DNA from: Betaproteobacteria bacterium
Lineage (GTDB): Bacteria; Pseudomonadota; Gammaproteobacteria; Burkholderiales; SG8-41
DNA: 25,033 nucleotides
Assembly (NCBI GenBank): GCA_029863175.1
Contig: JAOTVX010000046.1
Coordinates: 1-25,033 of the forward strand
Direction of reading: 5' to 3'
The notes below the pieces were generated by a model that was not told the origin of the DNA, searched no databases, and worked only from the letters and a program-made list of their open reading frames with translations. The translations under genes and the position numbers were made by a program. Each line of letters starts with the position of its first letter. The first letter of the stretch is position 1. This document shows positions 15,112 to 22,130 of the stretch, one piece after another.

Positions 15112-17598
15112 ATGCCGGTCACCTCTCCCTTTATCGTGCGCAAGGCTGCTGTTCTCGGAGCAGGCGTCATGGGCGCCCAGATCGCGGCGCATCTCGTCAA
15201 CGCGGACGTTGCTACCGTGCTCTTCGAGCTGCCGGCGAAGGAGGGTGATCCCAATGGCAACGTTCTCAGGGCCATCGATAGTCTGAGGAAGCTCGAGCCA
15301 AGCCCGTTTTCGATTCCATCGAAAACGGGCTTTATCGAGCCGGCAAATTACGATCAACATTTGGAGCGCTTACGGGAGTGCGACCTGGTAATCGAGGCCA
15401 TTTCCGAGCGGATGGACTGGAAATCCGATCTGTACAAGAAGGTCGCGCCCTACATCGGGGAGCGCGCTATATTCGCGACCAACACCTCGGGGCTGAGTAT
15501 TGGAAAATTGTCAGAATCTGTTCCGGAGGAACTGCGGAACAGATTCTGTGGGGTGCATTTCTTCAATCCGCCGCGCTATATGCACCTCGTGGAGCTGATC
15601 GCCGCGCGGGACACCGACCTTGCCATCCTGGACGAGCTCGAGAAGTTTCTGGTCACGAGCCTGGGCAAGGGCGTGATCCGGGCGCAGGACACGCCCAATT
15701 TCATTGCCAACCGCGTCGGGGTGTTTTCGCTGTTGGCGACCATCCACCACGCGGAGCAGCTGGGCATCGGGTTCGATGTCGTTGACGCCCTGACCGGCAC
15801 GTTGATTGGGCGGCCGCGTAGCGCGACGTTTCGCACGGCGGACGTGGTCGGGCTCGACACGTTCGCGCATGTGGTCAATACGATGAAAGAGACGCTTCCG
15901 GGCGATCCCTGGCACCGGTATTACGACACACCCGTGTGGCTCAAAGCGCTGATCGAGGATGGTGCACTCGGCCAGAAGACGCGGCGCGGCGTCTATCAGA
16001 AGATCGGGCAGGACATCCACGTTCTGGATCGGACCAGCGGCCAATACCGCGTCTCCGAAGCCAAGGCGGATGACGCGGTGGTCGAGATCATGAAAACCCC
16101 CGTGCCGGCCGAGCGTCTCCGGCAGCTGCACGCGAGCAACCATCCGCAGGCACGTTTCCTGTGGTCCATCTTCCGCGACACGTTTCATTATTGCGCGGTG
16201 CACCTCGCCGATATCGCCAATAACGCGCGCGACCTCGACTTCGCGATCCGGTGGGGTTTCGGCTGGAACCAGGGACCCTTCGAGTTCTGGCAGGCCGGCG
16301 GCTGGCAGCGGGTGGCGGGCTGGATTGCCGAGGACGTGGCGGCGGGCAGGGCGATGGCAAGTGTGCCGTTGCCGGCATGGGTAAGCGAGCCGAGTCGTAG
16401 CGGCGTGCACAGTGACCAGGGTTCATATGCGCCCGCCAGCGGTACCGATCAGCCGCGCCCGACACTACCGGTCTACCGGCGCCAGGCTTTCCCCGACCGC
16501 CTCCTCGGGGAGACGGCGCGCTATGGCGAGACGATCTTCGAGACCGACGCCGTTCGCTGCTGGCATACCGGTGACGACATTGCGATCGTCAGCTTCAAGA
16601 GCCGGATGCATACGATCGGCGACGACGTGCTCGATGGCGTACTGCAGGCGCTCGACGAGACCGAACGCGGTTACCTGGGACTCATCATCTGGCAGACCGA
16701 ACCGCCGTTCTCGGTCGGCGCGAATCTCAAAAAGACGCCGGCAGGCGGCGCACGGAGCCGGCCTTCGGCACTGGGCCGATTCTTCCGGCTGGTCAAGCGC
16801 GAAACCGAATCCGTGGTGCTCAAGGCGGCGCGGCAGCTGGGCGTTGCCGACCAGTTGATGGCGGGCAAGCTGGCGGAAGTCGAGCGGCTGGTCGAGCAGT
16901 TTCAGGCAACCACGCAGGGGCTCAAGTATTCGATGGTCCCGACCGTCGCCGCCATTGACGGGCTCGCGCTCGGGGGGGGCTGCGAAGTCATCATGCACTG
17001 CGACCGCGCGGTCGCTACGCTCGAGAGCTATATCGGGTTGGTCGAAGCCGGTGTCGGTCTGCTGCCGGCTGGTGGCGGTTGTAAGGAATTCGCTCTGCGG
17101 GCGGTCACTGACGCAAAGGGCGGCGATGTCTCACCGTTCCTGCAAAAATACTTCAAAGCCGCGGCGATGGCCGAGGTGAGCCGCAGCGCCGAGCAGGCAC
17201 GCGAGATCGGATACCTACGGCCCACCGACAGGATCGTGATGAATCGATTCGAGTTGCTCGGAATTGCGAAAGCCGAGTTGCGCGCGCTTGCCGCTGCCGG
17301 CTATCGGCCGCCGCTGCGGCCGGTCGGCATTCCGGCGGCGGGCCGCAGCGCCATCGCGACCATCAAGGCCTTCATGATCAACCTGCTCGAAGGCGGGCAA
17401 ATTTCGGAGCACGATTTTCTCGTCGGCTCCAAGATCGCAACCGTGATGTGCGGTGGCGACGTGGAGGCCGGCAGCCTGGTCGACGAGCAGTGGTTCTTCG
17501 ACCTCGAGCGCCGGCATTTCATGGAGCTCATCGCCACCGAGAAAACACAGGCCCGCATTGAGCATACGCTCAAGACGGGCAAACCACTCAGGAACTAA
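15112..17598 (+). CDS. fadN: 3-hydroxyacyl-CoA dehydrogenase/enoyl-CoA hydratase, FadN type
   Basis: 828 aa with domain order opposite to FadB. The N-terminal NAD-binding 3-hydroxyacyl-CoA dehydrogenase has GAGVMG (residues 16-21), EAISE, NTSGLSI, catalytic His149 in VHFFNPPRYMHLVE, and FIANRVGVF. The C-terminal crotonase domain starts near residue 485. The crotonase has both glutamates (Glu625 in GGGCEV, Glu645 in LVEAGVG), so it should be a competent hydratase. It carries out steps two and three of beta-oxidation in the cytosol. The thiolase follows, as in fadN-fadA arrangements. Two perfect hairpins lie in the 5' part, a G8 run lies in the crotonase motif, and a 15-bp hairpin spans the stop. 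Confidence 0.94.
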   Translation: MPVTSPFIVRKAAVLGAGVMGAQIAAHLVNADVATVLFELPAKEGDPNGNVLRAIDSLRKLEPSPFSIPSKTGFIEPANYDQHLERLRECDLVIEAISERMDWKSDLYKKVAPYIGERAIFATNTSGLSIGKLSESVPEELRNRFCGVHFFNPPRYMHLVELIAARDTDLAILDELEKFLVTSLGKGVIRAQDTPNFIANRVGVFSLLATIHHAEQLGIGFDVVDALTGTLIGRPRSATFRTADVVGLDTFAHVVNTMKETLPGDPWHRYYDTPVWLKALIEDGALGQKTRRGVYQKIGQDIHVLDRTSGQYRVSEAKADDAVVEIMKTPVPAERLRQLHASNHPQARFLWSIFRDTFHYCAVHLADIANNARDLDFAIRWGFGWNQGPFEFWQAGGWQRVAGWIAEDVAAGRAMASVPLPAWVSEPSRSGVHSDQGSYAPASGTDQPRPTLPVYRRQAFPDRLLGETARYGETIFETDAVRCWHTGDDIAIVSFKSRMHTIGDDVLDGVLQALDETERGYLGLIIWQTEPPFSVGANLKKTPAGGARSRPSALGRFFRLVKRETESVVLKAARQLGVADQLMAGKLAEVERLVEQFQATTQGLKYSMVPTVAAIDGLALGGGCEVIMHCDRAVATLESYIGLVEAGVGLLPAGGGCKEFALRAVTDAKGGDVSPFLQKYFKAAAMAEVSRSAEQAREIGYLRPTDRIVMNRFELLGIAKAELRALAAAGYRPPLRPVGIPAAGRSAIATIKAFMINLLEGGQISEHDFLVGSKIATVMCGGDVEAGSLVDEQWFFDLERRHFMELIATEKTQARIEHTLKTGKPLRN
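15300..15332. repeat. Perfect 15-bp hairpin inside the fadN-type gene
   Basis: AAGCCCGTTTTCGAT (15300-15314) pairs perfectly with ATCGAAAACGGGCTT (15318-15332) around a 3-nt loop (TCC), followed by one more T and ATC. It lies about 190 nt into the coding sequence and encodes PSPFSIPSKTGF. It looks like a weak-tailed terminator but has no long T-run. Confidence 0.8.
15512..15548. repeat. Second perfect hairpin (14 bp) inside the fadN-type gene
   Basis: CAGAATCTGTTCCG (15512-15525) pairs with CGGAACAGATTCTG (15535-15548) around a 9-nt loop. It encodes part of SESVPEELRNRFCG just before catalytic His149. No T-tract follows. Confidence 0.8.
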
Positions 17599-17612
17599 GT
17601 GGTTTGCCCGTC
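17574..17612. repeat. 15-bp hairpin spanning the fadN-type stop codon
   Basis: GACGGGCAAACCACT (17574-17588) pairs with AGTGGTTTGCCCGTC (17598-17612) around a 9-nt loop that holds most of the TAA stop (17596-17598). No T-tail follows. It may slow ribosomes, stabilise the 3' end or attenuate read-through into the thiolase gene. Confidence 0.8.
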
Positions 17613-17614
17613 CC

Positions 17615-17701
17615 GTTCAACGTTCAATGTTCCAAGTTCAACGTTCCAAGCGGGACTCGCCGAAGATCAAGGCTCTGCAACCTTGAACCTTGAACCTTGA
17701 G
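17615..17701. repeat. Inverted 7-bp-period arrays of GTTCAAC type
   Basis: Five contiguous heptads GTTCAAC, GTTCAAT, GTTCCAA, GTTCAAC, GTTCCAA (17615-17649) face three reverse-type heptads CCTTGAA, CCTTGAA, CCTTGAG (17681-17701). Period and inverted layout match the GTGA arrays, but the word differs. The arrays fill the gap between the FadN-type and thiolase genes. Confidence 0.75.
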
Positions 17702-17733
17702 CCTTTGGGCCGATCTCGCGATGGAGTCGCCAC

Positions 17734-18933
17734 ATGACTAAGCAAATTCAAGATGCATACATTGTTGCTGCCGTGCGCACTCCCGTTGGGAAGGCGCCGC
17801 GCGGCATGTTCCGCAACGTGCGGCCCGACGATTTGCTCGCGCACGCGCTCAAGACTGCGCTCGGAAAATGCCCAGGTATCGATGCGGCGGAAGTCGAGGA
17901 CGTCATCGTCGGTTGCGCCATGCCAGAAGCCGAGCAGGGAATGAACGTCGCGCGCATCGGGCTGCTGCTGGCAGGTTTTCCCAACAGCGTGTCGGGCATG
18001 ACGATCAACCGTTTCTGCTCGTCCGGGGTGCAGGCGGTCGCGCTTGCGGCGGACCGCATCCGGCTTGGGGAAGCCGACGTAATGATCGCCGCCGGTACCG
18101 AGAGCATGAGCATGGTACCGCTCGGGGGCAACAAGCCCTCGTTCAGCCCGGCCATCTTCGACAAGGACGAGAACGTCGCGATCGCCTACGGCATGGGGAT
18201 CACCGCCGAGAAAGTCGCCGCTCAATGGAAGATTAGTCGTGAGGAGCAGGACCTTTTTGCGGCGGAGAGCCACCGCCGTGCGGTGCGGGCGACTGACAGC
18301 GGAGAGTTCAATGACGAGATGGCGCCGTACAGCATCAGCGAGCGCCTGCCCGATCTGGCGGTGCACGAGATCAAGGTCACGACGCAAGAAGCTGTGCACG
18401 ACGAAGGACCACGCCGCGACACCTCGCCCGAGGCACTCGCCAGGTTGAGGCCCGCATTTGCGGCGAAAGGCACCATTACGGCTGGCAACGCGTCGCAAAC
18501 CTCGGACGGGGCGGGGGCCGTGGTGCTCATGAGCGAGGCGGCGCTTTTACGCCATAATCTGCGCCCGCTCGGGCGGTTCATGGGGTATGCCGTTGCCGGC
18601 GTGCCCCCGGAGATCATGGGTATCGGTCCGGTGCGGGCGATCCCGAAGGTGTTGCGGCTGGTCGGTCTGAAGCAGGACGAGATCGAGTGGATCGAATTGA
18701 ACGAGGCATTCGCGGCGCAAACGCTCGCGGTCATGAAGGACCTCGGATTGGCGCACGAGCAGGTGAATCCGCTCGGCGGCGCGATCGCGCTTGGACACCC
18801 CCTGGGTGCGACGGGCGCGATCCGGGTAGCGACGCTGATGCATGGCCTGCGCCGACATCAGAAGAAGTACGGGGTGGTGACCATGTGCATCGGTACTGGC
18901 ATGGGCGCGGCCGGAGTTTTTGAAGCGCTGTGA
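17734..18933 (+). CDS. fadA: Acetyl-CoA acyltransferase (3-ketoacyl-CoA thiolase)
   Basis: 399 aa, standard thiolase length. It catalyses thiolytic cleavage of 3-ketoacyl-CoA to acetyl-CoA and a shortened acyl-CoA. The nucleophile is Cys95 in NRFCSSGVQ, with NEAFAAQ, His355 in ALGHPLGATGA, and the second Cys385 in MCIGTGMGAAG. All catalytic residues are intact. GGAG lies before the ATG at 17734. It follows the FadN-type gene by 135 bp of heptad repeats and completes the cycle. The stop TGA lies within a 12-bp hairpin. Substrate chain length cannot be read from sequence; a broad-range FadA role is inferred from the neighbour. Confidence 0.95.
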   Translation: MTKQIQDAYIVAAVRTPVGKAPRGMFRNVRPDDLLAHALKTALGKCPGIDAAEVEDVIVGCAMPEAEQGMNVARIGLLLAGFPNSVSGMTINRFCSSGVQAVALAADRIRLGEADVMIAAGTESMSMVPLGGNKPSFSPAIFDKDENVAIAYGMGITAEKVAAQWKISREEQDLFAAESHRRAVRATDSGEFNDEMAPYSISERLPDLAVHEIKVTTQEAVHDEGPRRDTSPEALARLRPAFAAKGTITAGNASQTSDGAGAVVLMSEAALLRHNLRPLGRFMGYAVAGVPPEIMGIGPVRAIPKVLRLVGLKQDEIEWIELNEAFAAQTLAVMKDLGLAHEQVNPLGGAIALGHPLGATGAIRVATLMHGLRRHQKKYGVVTMCIGTGMGAAGVFEAL

Positions 18934-18944
18934 GCGCTTCAAAA
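18918..18944. repeat. 12-bp hairpin across the thiolase stop codon
   Basis: TTTTGAAGCGCT (18918-18929) pairs with AGCGCTTCAAAA (18933-18944) around GTG, and the loop runs into the TGA stop (18931-18933). The run after the stem is A, not T, so it is not a standard rightward terminator. Confidence 0.75.
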
Positions 18945-18948
18945 TACG

Positions 18949-19351
18949 GTGACCGGTGACCAGTGACCCGTTACCGGAATCGGTGAATGGTGAATGAACT
19001 GAAACGGCCGTAAACCGTGAAACGTGAATCGTGAATCGGACTCCGGCTAAGACGGCAAAGCCTCACCGCCAAGGCCGCCGAGGGTGCAAAGGAAAATAAC
19101 AGCCTTACCGCCAAGGGCGCGGAGGACGCCAAGGAACAATAATTAGTACGACCCACCCCAAGATCGCGAAGGCACCGCTAAGAGTGGCATACAGGAAACT
19201 CAGTGGTCGGGACGCCGCTGGCGCTGCGTGCTAATCTAATTTTGTAATCCTCTGCGTCCTTAGCGTCCTCCGAGGTAAAGCTTTTCGTTTCCTCTGCGGC
19301 CTTGGCGGTGAAGCTTTAGCGCGTCGCTGGCATCACGCATCACCCATCACC
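18949..19351. repeat. Large composite inverted repeat region (heptads plus CCGCCAAG words)
   Basis: The 443-bp gap between the convergent thiolase and EAL genes has no recognised gene. From left: GTGACCG, GTGACCA, GTGACCC, GTTACCG (18949-18976); GTGAATG twice (18983-18996); GTGAAAC, GTGAATC, GTGAATC (19017-19037). Then come CACCGCCAAGG and CCAAGG words (19046-19136), a less repetitive centre, inverted GCGTCCTTAGCGTCC and CTTGGCGGTGAAG words (19249-19316), and CATCACG, CATCACC, CATCACC (19331-19351). The whole reads as a mirrored composite. Confidence 0.7.
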
Positions 19352-19376
19352 CGTACGGGTCACCGGTCGTGCAGCA

Positions 19377-20270
19377 TCAGGCAAGATTGCTGATCGGCTC
19401 GGGCCGAGAGATCCCGAAGCCCTGGACGTAATCCACGCCGATTTCACGCAGTAGGTCGAGGGTTTCCTTCGTCTCGACGAACTCGGCGATGGTGCGAACC
19501 CCGATCCTCTGGCAGGCGAGAACGATTGCCTTCACCTTGGCAAGCTCGGTCGGGTTGTGCGCGATCTTCTGAACGATGTCCCCATCGATCTTGATGAAAT
19601 CGACGGCGAGGTCCGTGAGGTGCGAAAACGACACCTTGATACTGGTGAAGGAATCGATCGAAATGCGGCAACCCGGCTTGACGCTCTGGACGAAGCGCCG
19701 CGTGGCCTTTTGATGCTTGATCACATCGATCTCGCTGATCTCGAAACAGAGGGCGCGCGGCGGGAAGCCCGACTGGCGCAGCTGTTCCCCAACCTCCCGC
19801 GCGAATCCGGGATTCTCCAAGGCGGTGCCCGATACGTTGATGCAGACCATCGGCGGTGGCGCGGCCGGATCGACGAGCATCTTGCCGGCGCTCCACGCGA
19901 GGACGTTGCGCACGACCCAGCGATCGACGTCCTCCATCATGCCGACGCTCTCCGCCAGATCGAAGAAGCCACCGGGCGGAAGCAGATTGTCCTCCTCCTG
20001 TTTCAATCGCAGCAGGATTTCGTAAAAAATCGGGTCTGGTGCCGCGGGCTTGAGCGACACGATCTTTTGTGCAAGGAGCAGGAACTGGCCTTCCCGGATG
20101 GCCTGCGCGAGCATGGCGCGCGGATCGTCCCAGCCGGTTAGTTGCTGTGTCAGTGACGTCAAATAAAGCGCCTGGCCGCGCGCGAGCGTCGGCACGCCCT
20201 TCTCGGCGCCGGGTGCCGGCTCGCCGTTAGCGCCGGGGCCAGGGTCAATGTCGGATGGTGATGAAGGCAT
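19377..20270 (-). CDS. Degenerate EAL-domain protein
   Basis: 297 aa: a Pro/Gly-rich N-terminus (about 1-30), then one EAL-like domain (about 50-295), with no GGDEF or membrane segment. EAL proteins hydrolyse or sense c-di-GMP. Kept are Glu84 (in YEILLRL, the EAL position), Asn145 (INVSG), Glu177 (FEISE), Lys227 (IKIDG) and Glu263 (AEFVET). The DDFGTG loop is changed to D206-S-F-T-S-I, losing the second metal-binding Asp. That suggests a binding or inactive role, not a phosphodiesterase, but this is inference. The start ATG at 20270 has no strong ribosome-binding site. It lies 36 nt after ETF-QO on the same strand and may be its operon partner. Confidence 0.85.
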   Translation of the reverse strand: MPSSPSDIDPGPGANGEPAPGAEKGVPTLARGQALYLTSLTQQLTGWDDPRAMLAQAIREGQFLLLAQKIVSLKPAAPDPIFYEILLRLKQEEDNLLPPGGFFDLAESVGMMEDVDRWVVRNVLAWSAGKMLVDPAAPPPMVCINVSGTALENPGFAREVGEQLRQSGFPPRALCFEISEIDVIKHQKATRRFVQSVKPGCRISIDSFTSIKVSFSHLTDLAVDFIKIDGDIVQKIAHNPTELAKVKAIVLACQRIGVRTIAEFVETKETLDLLREIGVDYVQGFGISRPEPISNLA

Positions 20271-20306
20271 GGCGAGCGAGCGCCGCAGCGCTGCAAAAGC
20301 ATTTCC

Positions 20307-21956
20307 CTACATGTTGGGATAATTCGGCCCGCCGCCACCTTCCGGCGCGACCCATACGATGTTCTGCGTGGGGTCCTTGATGTCGCAAGTTTTGCAATGA
20401 ACACAATTCTGCGCGTTTATTTGCAAACGGGGGTTTGCCCCGTTTGTATCGCGGACGATCTCGTAGACCCCGGCCGGGCAGTAACGCTGTTCGGGCGCGT
20501 CGTAGAGCTCGAGGTTGACCTTGACCGGAACGGATGCATCCTTGAGCGTGAGGTGGCAGATCTGGTCCTCGACATGGTTGGTGTTCGAGATGTACACCGA
20601 AGACAGCCGATCGAAGGTGATGATTCCGTCTGCCTTCGGATACTCGATCGGCTCCGATTCGTTCTTCGTTTTCAGCGTTTCGTGATCCCGGTGCCGGTGT
20701 CGCAGCGTCCACGGCGCCTTGCCGCCCAGCAGGACCTGATCGATCCCGACCATCAGCGTGCCGAGCACCAATCCCTTGCTCATCCACGGCTTGAAGTTGC
20801 GCGCCCGGTGGAGCTCGTCGTGCAGCCAGCTCGACTGGAATGTATCGGAGTATGCCGTGAGCTCGTCATGCGCGCGTCCGGCGCCGAGCGCCGTGTGCGC
20901 GGCCTCCGCCGCGAGCATGCCTGACTTCATTGCGCCGTGCGTACCCTTGATGCGCGACGCGTTGAGAAAGCCCGCGTCATCCCCGATCAGACAGCCCCCC
21001 GGGAAGGCAAGACTGGGCAGCGACTGCAGTCCCCCGGCTGCGATGGCCCGCGCGCCGTACGCCACGCGTTTCCCGCCCTCCAGGAACGGCCGGATCGCGG
21101 GATGCGTTTTGTAGCGCTGAAATTCCTCGTACGGGCTGAGATAGGGGTTGCTGTAATTCAGCCCCACGACGTAGCCGATCGATACCTGGTTGTTCTCGAG
21201 GTGATACAGAAACGAGCCGCCGTAAGTGTCAGTGTCGAGTGGCCAGCCCGCGCTGTGGATCACGAGGCCCTGGTGGTGCTGCTCCGGCCGGATTTCCCAG
21301 AGTTCCTTCAGCCCGATCCCGAAGACCTGCGGATCCGAGCCTGCCCGGAGGTTGAAGCGGCGCTGGACCTGCCGTCCCAGGTGGCCGCGGCAGCCCTCCG
21401 CGAAGAGCGTGTACTTCGCGTGCAGTTCCATTCCCGGCTGATAGTTCGCGGTCGGCTGCCCGTCACGCCCGACGCCCATGTTGCCGGTCGCAACGCCGCG
21501 CACTGCGCCATCTTCCCGATACAGGACTTCGGCGGCCGCGAATCCCGGAAAGATCTCGGTACCCATCGCCTCCGCCTGCTGGGCCAGCCAACGGCACACA
21601 TTGCCCAGACTCACGACATACATGCCGTGGTTCTTGAAACAAGCAGGCAGCAGGGCATCCGGCACCTTGTACGACGAGCTTGCCGTGAGAAAAAGGAATC
21701 GGTCTTCGGTGACCGGCGCGTTGAGCGGGGCACCGCGCTGTTGCCAGTCCGGAAAGAGCTCGTTGAGTGCGCGCGGGTCCACGACCGCGCCCGACAGGAT
21801 GTGCGCGCCGACTTCCGAGCCCTTCTCGAGCACGCAAACGCTGGTCTCCTGACCGCTTTGCGCGGCGAGTTGCTTCAATCGGATCGCCGCGGCCAGTCCG
21901 GCCGGACCCGCTCCGACGACGACCACGTCGTATTCCATCACTTCGCGCTGAGCCAC
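20307..21956 (-). CDS. Electron transfer flavoprotein-ubiquinone oxidoreductase
   Basis: 549 aa, full family length. It takes electrons from reduced ETF, which is charged by acyl-CoA dehydrogenases, and reduces quinone at the membrane. FAD-binding GAGPAGL (residues 15-21) and GAHILSGAVVDPRAL are present. The conserved GGSFLYHL, GCLIGDDAGFLNASRIKGTHGAMKSG and HELHRARNFKP segments follow. The C-terminal 4Fe-4S ligands are Cys493, Cys518, Cys521 and Cys524. The GTG start at 21956 has GGGGG in front; the ATG at 21938 is an alternative. A perfect TATAAT lies upstream. It provides the respiratory outlet for the FadE reaction encoded on the other strand. Confidence 0.95.
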   Translation of the reverse strand: MAQREVMEYDVVVVGAGPAGLAAAIRLKQLAAQSGQETSVCVLEKGSEVGAHILSGAVVDPRALNELFPDWQQRGAPLNAPVTEDRFLFLTASSSYKVPDALLPACFKNHGMYVVSLGNVCRWLAQQAEAMGTEIFPGFAAAEVLYREDGAVRGVATGNMGVGRDGQPTANYQPGMELHAKYTLFAEGCRGHLGRQVQRRFNLRAGSDPQVFGIGLKELWEIRPEQHHQGLVIHSAGWPLDTDTYGGSFLYHLENNQVSIGYVVGLNYSNPYLSPYEEFQRYKTHPAIRPFLEGGKRVAYGARAIAAGGLQSLPSLAFPGGCLIGDDAGFLNASRIKGTHGAMKSGMLAAEAAHTALGAGRAHDELTAYSDTFQSSWLHDELHRARNFKPWMSKGLVLGTLMVGIDQVLLGGKAPWTLRHRHRDHETLKTKNESEPIEYPKADGIITFDRLSSVYISNTNHVEDQICHLTLKDASVPVKVNLELYDAPEQRYCPAGVYEIVRDTNGANPRLQINAQNCVHCKTCDIKDPTQNIVWVAPEGGGGPNYPNM

Positions 21957-21988
21957 TCTGCCCCCGGGGTTCTAGGTTATCTGTCGGT

Positions 21989-21994
21989 ATTATA
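21989..21994 (-). promoter_or_regulatory. Perfect -10 box for the ETF-QO gene
   Basis: Minus strand TATAAT (plus attata, 21989-21994) lies about 33 bp before the GTG start. No good -35 at 16-18 bp; TTGCGC lies at 20 bp. By eye only. Confidence 0.45.
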
Positions 21995-22029
21995 GAGCGC
22001 GTTGCGGTTCATGCGCGCAAGAGGCGTGC

Positions 22030-22130
22030 GTGGTGAGTGGTGATTAGACGCAAAGCGCACTTGCAAACGGCGACGCGCCGCTCTTGTTGGCGCGCTACTC
22101 ACCACTGACCACTCACCAATCACGAATCGC
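22030..22130. repeat. Inverted 7-bp-period arrays between ETF-QO and hpnE
   Basis: Two heptads GTGGTGA (22030-22043) face a reverse-type array TACTCAC, CACTGAC, CACTCAC, CAATCAC, GAATCGC (22096-22130). The second array overlaps the 3' end of hpnE, whose TGA (plus 22120-22122) lies inside the unit CAATCAC. Confidence 0.65.

Noticed and set aside
18918..18944. Rho-independent terminator of the thiolase gene
   Set aside because: The stem is followed by A residues, not T, and it overlaps the stop codon; kept as a hairpin only.
20937..21995. A 352-codon plus-strand frame antisense to ETF-QO
   Set aside because: The minus strand encodes a complete ETF-QO with all cluster cysteines; the antisense frame has no domain.
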